A stretch of 64,000 nt of DNA from assembly GCF_000338295.1 (NCBI RefSeq), contig NZ_ANMO01000216.1, positions 248,001 through 312,000 on the forward strand, in the 5' to 3' direction. A model generated the notes under the pieces. The model was given only the letters and a program-made list of their open reading frames with translations, was not told the DNA's origin and did no database searches. Of this stretch, positions 27,085 to 35,065 are shown one piece after another; position 1 is the stretch's first letter, and the number at the start of each line of letters is the position of its first letter. A program made the position numbers and the translations under genes. This DNA is from Rhodopirellula europaea 6C. GTDB taxonomy: Bacteria > Planctomycetota > Planctomycetia > Pirellulales > Pirellulaceae.

Positions 27085-28109
27085 CGCAGGCGTCCCTTCG
27101 CACGCAAGCAAATCCCTCTTCACCGCACGGCGGGTCGCCCTACCCTTCGCTGCGCAGCATGACCGGCCAGGGCCGAGGCGAAACCTCAGGGGCCGCCGGT
27201 TCGGTCGTCACCGAGATTCGCTCGGTAAACAATCGTGGGCTGAAAATCATTCTCCGTACCAGTGATTCGGTTTCGGAGTTTGAGCCCAAGATGGAGGCTT
27301 TGGTCCGTCAGCATCTGCACCGTGGCAGCGTCACTGTCCAGGTTCGGTTCACTCCGCCACCCGGAGCTGATCTGCCTCGAATCAACGCCGATGTGGTCCG
27401 TTCATACGCAGAACAGTTGGCACAGGTCGCTGATTCTTTGGCAATGGGCGATGCCGTCACCTCGACCAACATTGATTTGGCTCACCTGATGCAAATGCCG
27501 GGTGTGCTGGAATCGCCTTCGGCCGGATCACAGAACCGATCGGCCGATGAGCAGGCTTTGGCGGCCAAGTGGTCGTTGATCCAGGAAAGCGTGGAATCCG
27601 CGCTGGATCGTTTCAAGCAGATGCGATCGGATGAAGCCATCGCGATGGCCGAATCGATCGAGCAGGACATGACGCTGATTCAGACCCGCTGCGAGGAAAT
27701 CGCCAAACGGAGTCCTCAGGTTGTGGCTCGATACCAAGAACGTTTACGCGAACGGATCGAGAATGCATTGGCTGACAACGGCTTGTCGGCGGGCGACCCG
27801 GTGGATTTGATCCGAGAAGTCCAACTTTTTGCAGACCGATCCGATATCAGCGAAGAACTAACGCGATTGGGAAGTCACCTAGGATTGATGCGAGGCGTTT
27901 TGGCGGGCGACTCGGCGGAGACGGCTTCCAGCGAGTCGGGCAGTCGCGGGGAAGCGGTCGGGCGAAAGCTTGATTTCATCATTCAGGAGCTCAATCGCGA
28001 AACCAACACGATCGGCAGCAAAGCCGGTGACGCGGAAATTGCTGAGCATGTCGTGGAGATCAAGTGCGCGATCGAACGCATGCGTGAACTCGTTCAGAAT
28101 TTGGAGTAA
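27081..28109 (+). CDS. yicC: YicC-family endoribonuclease
   Basis: The 342-residue protein has the YicC N-terminal motif SMTGQGRGE, then [12 protein letters not shown], and the C-terminal DUF1732 part ending in [43 protein letters not shown] (about residues 293-335). E. coli YicC acts on small RNA as an endoribonuclease. A basic head of about 25 residues precedes the family start, and the internal region with an RSADEQ insertion makes it longer than usual (about 290). It starts with GTG at 27081, overlapping secG by 4 bases; an in-frame ATG at the SMTGQGRG motif is an alternative. YicC next to gmk and rpoZ is a conserved bacterial order. Confidence 0.92.
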   Translation: MTQASLRTQANPSSPHGGSPYPSLRSMTGQGRGETSGAAGSVVTEIRSVNNRGLKIILRTSDSVSEFEPKMEALVRQHLHRGSVTVQVRFTPPPGADLPRINADVVRSYAEQLAQVADSLAMGDAVTSTNIDLAHLMQMPGVLESPSAGSQNRSADEQALAAKWSLIQESVESALDRFKQMRSDEAIAMAESIEQDMTLIQTRCEEIAKRSPQVVARYQERLRERIENALADNGLSAGDPVDLIREVQLFADRSDISEELTRLGSHLGLMRGVLAGDSAETASSESGSRGEAVGRKLDFIIQELNRETNTIGSKAGDAEIAEHVVEIKCAIERMRELVQNLE

Positions 28110-28117
28110 CCGTCGGT

Positions 28118-28747
28118 ATGAACGATCCTTCCAGCCCATCTGGCGGCGAAACCGCTCATCCCGGCCGTCTGGTTATCATTTCCGGGCCCAGCGGCGCGGG
28201 AAAGTCGACGGTTGTGAAGCAGTTGATGAAACGTTGTGACGTGCCGTTGCAACTCAGCGTTTCCGCCACAACTCGCGAGCCTCGTCCGGGCGAAATCCAC
28301 GGACGAGACTACTTTTTCCTGTCCCACGAGGAATTCGAGCGCCGACGAAAGCTGAACGACTTTGTCGAATGCAAGCAAGTTTTCAGCCTTGGGCAGTGGT
28401 ATGGCACCCTAAAGGACCAAGTTGCCACTGGCCTGAATGCCGGGAAATGGGTAATTTTAGAGATTGATGTGCAAGGTGCGATGGCGGTCCTGGATGACCC
28501 TCACTACCGCCCCGTGACGATCTTTGTGCATCCCGGCAGCATGGAAGAGTTGGAACGACGGTTGCGAAACCGTGGCACCGAATCAGAATCTTCTCTGACT
28601 GCTCGACTCGAAACCGCCGCGGCCGAGATGCAATGCTTGAGCCGCTATCAATACGAAATCATCAATGAATCGGTCGACAACGCTGTCACCGAAATTTGCC
28701 AGATCTTAATGGATCAAAGGAAAACGACGCCGTGCTCGAAGAACTGA
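28118..28747 (+). CDS. gmk: Guanylate kinase
   Basis: The 209-residue enzyme phosphorylates GMP to GDP. The P-loop is [10 protein letters not shown] (about residues 23-32). The GMP-binding region has [19 protein letters not shown], and EIDVQGA and the lid region [10 protein letters not shown] follow. It lies 8 bases after yicC. Its last 16 bases overlap the start of rpoZ in another frame. Confidence 0.96.
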   Translation: MNDPSSPSGGETAHPGRLVIISGPSGAGKSTVVKQLMKRCDVPLQLSVSATTREPRPGEIHGRDYFFLSHEEFERRRKLNDFVECKQVFSLGQWYGTLKDQVATGLNAGKWVILEIDVQGAMAVLDDPHYRPVTIFVHPGSMEELERRLRNRGTESESSLTARLETAAAEMQCLSRYQYEIINESVDNAVTEICQILMDQRKTTPCSKN

Positions 28748-29004
28748 AAGAAGAAGAAATCGTCAACAAGATCGGTGGCCGTTTCAAACTCAGCACCTTG
28801 ATCCAAAAACGTCTCGTCCAGCTCAACCAGGGCAGCCGAGCGTTGGTCAGCGTGGACACGCACGACAAAATGTCGATCGTGTTGCAAGAGATTGTCCAGG
28901 ACAAGATCTTTCTGAACATGGAAAACGAAATCGAAACGGTCGACGACCTCGATGCCATCGTTGCCGCTAGCGAAGCTCCTGAACTGGATCCTTCGGACCT
29001 GTAA
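28732..29004 (+). CDS. rpoZ: RNA polymerase omega subunit
   Basis: The 90-residue protein has the omega pattern [27 protein letters not shown] and a C-terminal acidic end. Omega helps assemble and stabilise RNA polymerase. The GTG at 28732 is chosen: it has AAAGGA about 11 bases upstream and gives a family-like start ([13 protein letters not shown]). An ATG at 28696 would add residues read from inside gmk. It overlaps gmk by 16 bases and coaC by one base. Confidence 0.9.
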   Translation: MLEELKEEEIVNKIGGRFKLSTLIQKRLVQLNQGSRALVSVDTHDKMSIVLQEIVQDKIFLNMENEIETVDDLDAIVAASEAPELDPSDL

Positions 29005-29567
29005 TGGAACCCAAGACGCGGCGGATTCTGTTGGCGATTGGTGGTGGAATCGCCGCGTACAAAGCGGCCGACCTGTGCAGCAAATTGGCACAGGCTGGCC
29101 ATCAAGTTCAGGTGGTCACGTCTCGGGCGGCCACCGAATTCATCGGTGATGCGACTTTGGCGGCGCTTTCGGGCCGTCCGGTCGTTCATGAAGTCTTCGA
29201 TGCGAGATTTCCTCTGGGAAGCCACATCGAGCTGACGCGAGAAATCGACGCGATGGTCGTTGCACCCGCGACCGCGAATTTGATGGCTCAGTTCGCTCAG
29301 GGAATGGCGTCAGATCTGATCAGCACGTTGTATCTGCAAAACACCAGCCCGGTGTTGCTGGCACCCGCGATGAGCGATCCAATGTGGAACCATGTGGCGG
29401 TCCAGCGAAACGTGGAAATGCTTCGAGAGGATGGTTGTCATTTGGTCGGACCCGAGGACGGTTGGCTCAGTTGCCGAGTCAAAGGCACCGGTCGAATGAG
29501 TGAACCCGTCACCATTTTGAAGACGTTGGAAACGTTGTTCTCCGATCGTGCAACGAAAATCGACTGA
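29004..29567 (+). CDS. coaC: Flavoprotein, phosphopantothenoylcysteine decarboxylase (CoaC) domain only
   Basis: The 187-residue protein has the HFCD flavoprotein fold: LLAIGGGIAAYKAADL, VVAPATANLMAQFAQGMASD and LAPAMSDPMWNH (the PXMNxxMW-like substrate clamp), then GCHLVGPEDGWLSCRVKGTGRM. It decarboxylates phosphopantothenoylcysteine in CoA synthesis. The CoaB synthetase half, usually fused behind it, is not here; the 118 bases that follow are non-coding. The ATG shares one base with the rpoZ stop. Confidence 0.9.
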   Translation: MEPKTRRILLAIGGGIAAYKAADLCSKLAQAGHQVQVVTSRAATEFIGDATLAALSGRPVVHEVFDARFPLGSHIELTREIDAMVVAPATANLMAQFAQGMASDLISTLYLQNTSPVLLAPAMSDPMWNHVAVQRNVEMLREDGCHLVGPEDGWLSCRVKGTGRMSEPVTILKTLETLFSDRATKID

Positions 29568-29685
29568 ACGCCGATGTGCCGTGCGACAATGCGTCACCAG
29601 TGAAATCGGTTGCAGGGTGATTTGGGCGTGACATCGCAAGCGAAATCTTTGGCACAATTCGTGCCGGCATTTGGTCTAAGATTGA

Positions 29686-29838
29686 ATGGTCGTGCATTTG
29701 GAAACCGATCCATGGTTGAAGTGGGCTAATGCTCACTTGGACAAACGCGGGTGGCTCGGTTCAGTGATGGCGGCTGGCTTGGGATCATCCACGCGGGAAG
29801 CACTGCATCTCGCGTTTCACCATCGAGTTATTGAATAG
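29686..29838 (+). CDS. Possible 50-residue protein ahead of the pyrophosphatase gene
   Basis: An ATG at 29686 opens 50 codons (MVVHLETDPWLKWANAHLDK, then a Gly/Ala-rich part and STREALHLAFHHRVIE) and stops 5 bases before the next start codon. Codon use (TTG for Leu, CGC/CGA for Arg) resembles neighbours and the sequence is amphipathic. No Shine-Dalgarno and no known family; it could be chance. Confidence 0.3.
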   Translation: MVVHLETDPWLKWANAHLDKRGWLGSVMAAGLGSSTREALHLAFHHRVIE

Positions 29839-29843
29839 TCTTC

Positions 29844-31499
29844 ATGACGGTCCACGTTTTTGGTCACCGCAATCCGGACACGGATGCGATTTGCAGTGCT
29901 TTGGCCTACGCTGATTTTCTTCGTCGAACCACTCGACCTGACGCGGTGGCGGCCTGTTGTGGTCCACCCAACGAACGAACCGAATTTGCGCTCCGGAAAG
30001 CCAAGCTGGCGGCGCCCAAAATCATCATGGATGTCCGTCCGGAGCTGGAGGATATCTGCAATCGAGACGTCATCGTCGCTCGAACTTCGGACGTCTTTTA
30101 TGAAGTCTACGAACGGATGGACGAGCATGAGCTTCGGTCCATTCCGGTGTTGGATGACAACGATCAGTTGATCGGATTGGTCACGCTGCTGGATCTGTTG
30201 GAGCTGGTCTTCCAAGGTGGTGTGGATCCATATCGATCTCGAGAGGTTCGCACCAACCTCGATAAAGTCGTTTCCGTGTTGGGCGGATCGTACCAGCACG
30301 CGGTCGATTCGAGCCTCAATGAGGACATGATCCTGACCGTGGGGGCGATGAGCGCCGGTGGATTCTGCGAACGCATGAAGCAATTCCCGGCCGATCGGTT
30401 GTTGGTCGTCAGCGGTGACCGGCCGACGATCCAGTTGCCCGCTCTCGAGATGGGTGTGCGAGGATTGGTGGTCACCGGAGGCTATGAGCTCTCCAGTGGT
30501 TTGATGGAACTCGCGCGCGGACGTGGCGTGACGGTCATCAACAGCCCGTATGACACCGCAACGACGACGATGCGGATCAAAGCCGCTCAGTTGATTGAAG
30601 AAGTCGTCAATCGAGATTTCCTGGCGTTGTCCGCGAAGCTGCCTGTGGCAGCAGCCAAACAACAGATTTATCGGTCGGCGCAGACCGTGTTCCCCGTGGT
30701 CGACAATCAAAAGTTGATTGGGGTGTTGAGCAAATCGGACATGGTTCACCCACCCCGGCCTCAATTGGTGTTGGTGGATCACAACGAAATCGGACAGGCC
30801 GTCGAAGGTGCGGAAGATTCTGACATCGTCGAAGTTCTCGATCACCACCGACTTGGTGGCTCATTGAAATCGACCGGGCCCATTCGGTTCATCATGGATC
30901 CCGTCGGGTCGACGTGCACATTGGTGGCACGCATGTATCGGCAGGAAGGTTTGGATCCTGAACCCGGCATCGCGCTTTGCATGGCATCGGGAATCATCAG
31001 TGACACGCTGTATCTGCGTTCGCCGACAACAACGGACGTGGATCGCGAATTACTGGAATGGTTGCAGGGTTACTGCAAAGTGGAGTTGGCTGAGTACGCC
31101 AATGAATTCTTCGAGATCGGTTCGGCACTTCGATCCTGCACGCCGGACAAGGTCGTTCGCGAAGATTGCAAGCAGTTCGAAGAGAACGGACGACGATTTT
31201 CGATCTCTCAAATCGAAGAGATCGGACTCGATCTGTTCTGGGAACGCCAAACCGAACTCAGTCAGGCTTTGGTGCGATTGTCGGAAGAGGAGAACCTTGA
31301 GTTTTCAGCCCTGTTGGTGACGGATATCTCCAGCAACGGAAGTTTGTTGTTGATGAGCAGCGAGCCGGAAGGTTGGGAGGAGATCAACTACCCCCAGCTC
31401 GAAGATCGATTGTATAAATTGGAGAACGTCGTCAGTCGCAAAAAGCAGTTGTTGCCGCTGATCAGCAGCCTGTTGGAAAATTCACCTGGACCCACGTGA
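29844..31499 (+). CDS. ppaC: Mn-dependent inorganic pyrophosphatase with CBS and DRTGG domains
   Basis: The 551-residue protein is a CBS-type family II pyrophosphatase. Order: DHH half with FGHRNPDTDAI (residues 6-16), a CBS repeat (about 75-127), a DRTGG domain (about 140-250), a second CBS repeat (about 262-306), the rest of the DHH domain (VDHNE, then VLDHHRLG) and DHHA2 with the substrate motif SRKKQ. It hydrolyses PPi; the CBS pair binds adenine nucleotides that inhibit or activate. It starts at ATG 29844 and lies 7 bases before a small membrane protein gene. Confidence 0.94.
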   Translation: MTVHVFGHRNPDTDAICSALAYADFLRRTTRPDAVAACCGPPNERTEFALRKAKLAAPKIIMDVRPELEDICNRDVIVARTSDVFYEVYERMDEHELRSIPVLDDNDQLIGLVTLLDLLELVFQGGVDPYRSREVRTNLDKVVSVLGGSYQHAVDSSLNEDMILTVGAMSAGGFCERMKQFPADRLLVVSGDRPTIQLPALEMGVRGLVVTGGYELSSGLMELARGRGVTVINSPYDTATTTMRIKAAQLIEEVVNRDFLALSAKLPVAAAKQQIYRSAQTVFPVVDNQKLIGVLSKSDMVHPPRPQLVLVDHNEIGQAVEGAEDSDIVEVLDHHRLGGSLKSTGPIRFIMDPVGSTCTLVARMYRQEGLDPEPGIALCMASGIISDTLYLRSPTTTDVDRELLEWLQGYCKVELAEYANEFFEIGSALRSCTPDKVVREDCKQFEENGRRFSISQIEEIGLDLFWERQTELSQALVRLSEEENLEFSALLVTDISSNGSLLLMSSEPEGWEEINYPQLEDRLYKLENVVSRKKQLLPLISSLLENSPGPT

Positions 31500-31506
31500 G
31501 TCTGTC

Positions 31507-31866
31507 ATGCAGTTCCGCATCGTGCATTTGATCTTGGTGTTGACGTGGGCTGCAATTGTTTTCTCGTTGGTGCGATTAAACCCGGTGTTCTGGGTGGCTC
31601 TCGGCCCGGCGACCATTGGACCGCTGGCCGGACGAGCCGCTTCGGGAACCTTGGAAGGCATGGTCCTCGGGTTTCTATCCACCATGTTCTGGTGCTTTCT
31701 CGCATCCGTTTTCTCGGGCATGGTATTGATGTCCTTCGCGGTGGCGGTTCACTTGCAGGGAATGGGGCTGGACTCGATGCTGGGGCTCGTCATTGGCCTG
31801 ACCGGGTTCTATTCTCTCATTGCTTTGTTCGCTGGATACATTGGCGGCCGAATCGCGATTTCTTGA
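31507..31866 (+). CDS. Small multi-pass membrane protein, hypothetical
   Basis: The 119-residue protein has about four hydrophobic segments: IVHLILVLTWAAIVFSLV, FWVALGPATIGPLAG, MFWCFLASVFSGMVLMSFAV and GLVIGLTGFYSLIALFAGYIGG. It is almost entirely membrane-embedded with no catalytic motif. Short membrane proteins of this form are frequent and mostly uncharacterised in Pirellulaceae. It starts 7 bases after the pyrophosphatase gene, probably co-transcribed. Confidence 0.75.
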   Translation: MQFRIVHLILVLTWAAIVFSLVRLNPVFWVALGPATIGPLAGRAASGTLEGMVLGFLSTMFWCFLASVFSGMVLMSFAVAVHLQGMGLDSMLGLVIGLTGFYSLIALFAGYIGGRIAIS

Positions 31867-31935
31867 GACGGCAAGCTGCCGCTGATTGAGCAGTTGGTCT
31901 GGGTCTCGTTCCCCGTTTTCTCTCTGGTGACAAAC

Positions 31936-32715
31936 ATGACTCGATGGCCCGGTGTGAAGCTCTTTGATTTGTCCGGTCGAACCGCCCTGATCACGGGAGG
32001 CTCCAAAGGGTTGGGCGAAGCGATGGGTGCCGGGCTCGCATCCGCCGGCGCGAACGTCTGTTTGGTCAGTCGCAATGAACACGAAGCGTCCGAGGCGGCA
32101 AAGAAGATTGCTGACGAATACCCGGTTCAAGCAATCGGCATCGGGGCGGACGTGACCGTCGAAAGCAATGTTGCTGAGATGGTGCAGCGATGCGTCGACC
32201 AGTTTTCTCGGTTGGATGTATTGATCAACAGTGCAGGAATCAATGTGCGTGGCTCGATCGATGAGCTGACGCTGGAACAATTCCGGCAGGTTCAGGCAAC
32301 GAACGTGGATGGCATGTGGTTGTGTTGCAAGCACGCCAGTTCGGTGATGAAGAAGAACGGTGCCGGCCGAATCATCAACCTGGCCAGCACGCTCGGTTTG
32401 GTCGGGTTGGCCAACCGAACTCCGTACGCATCCAGCAAAGGTGCGGTGGTGCAAATGACACGAGCATTGGGTTTGGAACTGGCCCCAGACAATGTCACCG
32501 TCAATGCCATTTGCCCTGGTCCGTTTTTGACTCCGATGAACGTCCCAATCGCGGATACCGAAGAAGCCAAACGGTTCATTGTCGGTGCGACCGCCCTGGA
32601 GCGTTGGGGACAGATGCAAGAGATCCAAGGGGCTGCGATTTTCTTGGCCAGCGATGCTTCGAGCTACATGACGGGCAGCATGCTGACGGTCGATGGAGGC
32701 TGGACGGCTCGCTGA
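31936..32715 (+). CDS. Short-chain dehydrogenase/reductase
   Basis: The 259-residue protein is a classical SDR: cofactor motif TGGSKGLGEAMG (about residues 18-29), NSAGINVRG, the catalytic Ser (NLASTLG) and YASSKGAVVQMTRAL, and a C-terminal MTGSMLTVDGGWTAR. Close relatives include gluconate 5-dehydrogenase and 3-oxoacyl-ACP reductase; the substrate cannot be settled here. The basic Arg after the second strand (LVSRNEHEA) favours NADP(H). The ATG at 31936 is chosen; a start at 31894 adds residues from non-coding sequence. Confidence 0.9.
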   Translation: MTRWPGVKLFDLSGRTALITGGSKGLGEAMGAGLASAGANVCLVSRNEHEASEAAKKIADEYPVQAIGIGADVTVESNVAEMVQRCVDQFSRLDVLINSAGINVRGSIDELTLEQFRQVQATNVDGMWLCCKHASSVMKKNGAGRIINLASTLGLVGLANRTPYASSKGAVVQMTRALGLELAPDNVTVNAICPGPFLTPMNVPIADTEEAKRFIVGATALERWGQMQEIQGAAIFLASDASSYMTGSMLTVDGGWTAR

Positions 32716-32760
32716 CCTGGAAAACCGCGGCGTGAGTTTTGAGGTTGGTTTTTTTTCTAA

Positions 32761-32815
32761 TGGCCAACGGCCAAATTCAATTTAAAACGTTTGGGTGGAT
32801 GTTGGCCGTTGGCCA
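32761..32815. repeat. 14-base perfect inverted repeat with 27-base loop
   Basis: TGGCCAACGGCCAA (32761-32774) and TTGGCCGTTGGCCA (32802-32815) are exact reverse complements. Each arm is itself partly palindromic. The site lies between the ends of the convergent SDR and TolC-like genes; a T8 run precedes the left arm but no T-run follows on either strand, so an intrinsic terminator is doubtful. Confidence 0.65.
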
Positions 32816-32930
32816 ACAAAACCGACTGCAAAAGCGCAACTTCAAAACTTGCGCGGCCGGAATCTGGGGAATGCCTCGCTCACGCGTCGGGTTTTCACTT
32901 CGACGGCCTTGGAAGGCCCCAAGACCGATC

Positions 32931-34907
32931 TTAGCGGCGGTAAGAGTGAACGCCGACGTCGGATAGCAGCGTTCCCATCGCTCGGCTGATTCGAACGAGC
33001 GACAAGCTGTAGTTCGTTTGGTCAACATGCAATTGACGTTGGGAATGAAGCAGTTCCTCCGTTGCGTCGATCAAAAACTCCAATTGAATTTTTCCGGCGT
33101 CATAGAGGGCCCTCGAGGAAGCGAGGCGTTCTTGGCCCGCTTCAACGCGGGCGAGCGAATTCTGCAACGCGGCGAAGCTGGATTGGCTGTTCGAAATCGC
33201 GTCGTGAATTTCAAACGTCACCGCGTGTTGTTGCTCTTCCAGGATGGAGCGTTCACGGTGCAGTTGCAGTTTGGCATTTCGCACTGCGGCTTTGGCTTGT
33301 CGCCTCAAAGGAGCGACACCCATTTCGACGCCGAATTCCCACTCGGTGTGATCGAAAGAGAAGAAGTCGTCGGCTGCACTGCTGAAACGTGGGCCATCGC
33401 CCGTCAGGTCGTCGCCAAAGCCTCTCACTCGTGTGCGACCGATCATGTCCAATCGTGGAAGCAGGAAGTTCTTGGCAGCGACGAGCCGGAGGTTGTGTTG
33501 TTGGACCTGCAGGCGTTGACGCCTGAGTTCGGTTCGGTGTTGGAACCCGCGAGCAACGCTGTCATCGATCGCGAATTCGAAGGGGGCGACCGTGAACCCG
33601 TCGGCTGGTCTCAGGAGTTTGCCATCGGCAATGGGCAGCCCAATCATCCGCCGGAGTGTTCGTTCAGCATTCCGGATTCCTGTTTCACCTTCGCTGCCGC
33701 CCAGTGCAAGGTCCGCCTCGCGTTGATAGCGGTAGTACTGCGCTCGCGTCTGAGCTTCCTTGTAGGCTTCGCCGCCGATCAGTCCGGATTGTTTCTTTGA
33801 CAGAACTGTTTGCCAGATTTCGTACGAGACGTCTCGAGCTTGGCGAATGCTTGCGTACGAATGATAGAGTCGCTGAAGTTGCCAATACGCGGTGTACAGT
33901 TCGAGGAAGTAGTCTCGCAACTGAATTTCAAAATCGGCTTGGCTGATTTGGGAATTGATTCGAGCGATCCAAATACCGTTCGAGAAGTTCAACCCGGGGC
34001 GAGCGTTGGGACCCGCGATGAGATTGAACGTGCGTCCGGCACCCTGCAGCAACGGTTGACGGACTCCCAATTCCAGTTGCGTTTCCCAGTAGCTCGGGAA
34101 TGAGTTGCCCGCTCGGTTGTTGCTGTCGTACTGGTGGATGGATTGCACGTCCCACTGGGTGCCCCAAGTGTTTCGTTTTGTCCAGCCGGATTGGAATTGG
34201 GCGTAGTCTTGGACCAACTCTTGAACTTGTCCGCCCAACGTGGCGTTGTTGAAAACGCGGTCGTTGTTTTGGGTGGTCAGCGAGGCACTGAGTTGACTGT
34301 CAAATTCCGCCAAAGCAGCCTGCGGACCAAACATTGGGTCGGTCGCTTGGATCGCGGTGTCGTAGGCTGTCGTGACGGAGGCCGGTGCTTCGAGGACTCG
34401 TACGCCAAGAGACCGAATGACGTCGCTGTTTTGCAAGGCCAACGTGATCATCTCGGCTTCCGTCAGATCCCAGAACTCCGGGGGCTGCGATGCGTCTGAC
34501 GGAGGAACGGACGAGGGCATCGCCGGGGTGGCGATGTCCAGTTGGCCAGATTGTTTAGCGGAGGCCAACTCGATCAGACGTTGCGTGTCTCGTTTGCCGC
34601 CGAAGGGATCGTGCGAGTTGGTGGGGGCTGGCTCGACGCGGTCATTGTAAACGTGGTGCTCAACGCCGGCTTGTTGCGTGGCGGTCGGGATTCCCAGGCG
34701 AACGGCCGACGCTAGATTCGTTCGATCGTTGATTTCGCTTGGGACTTTGATTGAATTGGCAACGCGATCGGGCATTGGTTGATTGGATCGGCACCCGATC
34801 GAGATGAATGCCAAGGCGAACACCAACGTCCAACGTTGCAATGCACTATCCCAGCCACCATGACCATGGCGGTCGCAGAACGTTGAATGACTGCGTTGCA
34901 AAGGCAT
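32931..34907 (-). CDS. TolC-like outer membrane efflux lipoprotein
   Basis: The 658-residue protein has a lipoprotein signal (LVFALAFISIGC with the lipobox Cys near residue 39). It then shows long helical TolC-type repeats: NSDVIRSLGVRVLEAPASV, FDSQLSASLTTQNNDR, LELGVRQPLLQGAGR and the second half ELRRQRLQVQQHNLRLVAAKNFLLPRLD. TolC-family proteins form the outer-membrane channel of efflux or type I secretion systems. At 658 residues it is longer than TolC (about 490). The ATG at 34907 is one choice among several. It diverges from a large ABC permease gene, which may be a functional partner. Confidence 0.85.
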   Translation of the reverse strand: MPLQRSHSTFCDRHGHGGWDSALQRWTLVFALAFISIGCRSNQPMPDRVANSIKVPSEINDRTNLASAVRLGIPTATQQAGVEHHVYNDRVEPAPTNSHDPFGGKRDTQRLIELASAKQSGQLDIATPAMPSSVPPSDASQPPEFWDLTEAEMITLALQNSDVIRSLGVRVLEAPASVTTAYDTAIQATDPMFGPQAALAEFDSQLSASLTTQNNDRVFNNATLGGQVQELVQDYAQFQSGWTKRNTWGTQWDVQSIHQYDSNNRAGNSFPSYWETQLELGVRQPLLQGAGRTFNLIAGPNARPGLNFSNGIWIARINSQISQADFEIQLRDYFLELYTAYWQLQRLYHSYASIRQARDVSYEIWQTVLSKKQSGLIGGEAYKEAQTRAQYYRYQREADLALGGSEGETGIRNAERTLRRMIGLPIADGKLLRPADGFTVAPFEFAIDDSVARGFQHRTELRRQRLQVQQHNLRLVAAKNFLLPRLDMIGRTRVRGFGDDLTGDGPRFSSAADDFFSFDHTEWEFGVEMGVAPLRRQAKAAVRNAKLQLHRERSILEEQQHAVTFEIHDAISNSQSSFAALQNSLARVEAGQERLASSRALYDAGKIQLEFLIDATEELLHSQRQLHVDQTNYSLSLVRISRAMGTLLSDVGVHSYRR

Positions 34908-35065
34908 ACGTGGACAGACGGTGAGGAAACCTACAAACTTGGTGGGACGCACTCGGAATCAAACTCCAACGTGTTATCGTCGCAATTCGAGCACGCCAGG
35001 CACTTTGAACTGTGACGCGTGTTCATCCGTCACGACCGTTGACACCCCCCGACCCCCGGAAACCA

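Noticed and set aside
28732-28747. Overlap of gmk and rpoZ as a sign of a wrong start
   Set aside because: The GTG start of rpoZ fits the family N-terminus and a ribosome-binding site, and overlaps are common in this operon.
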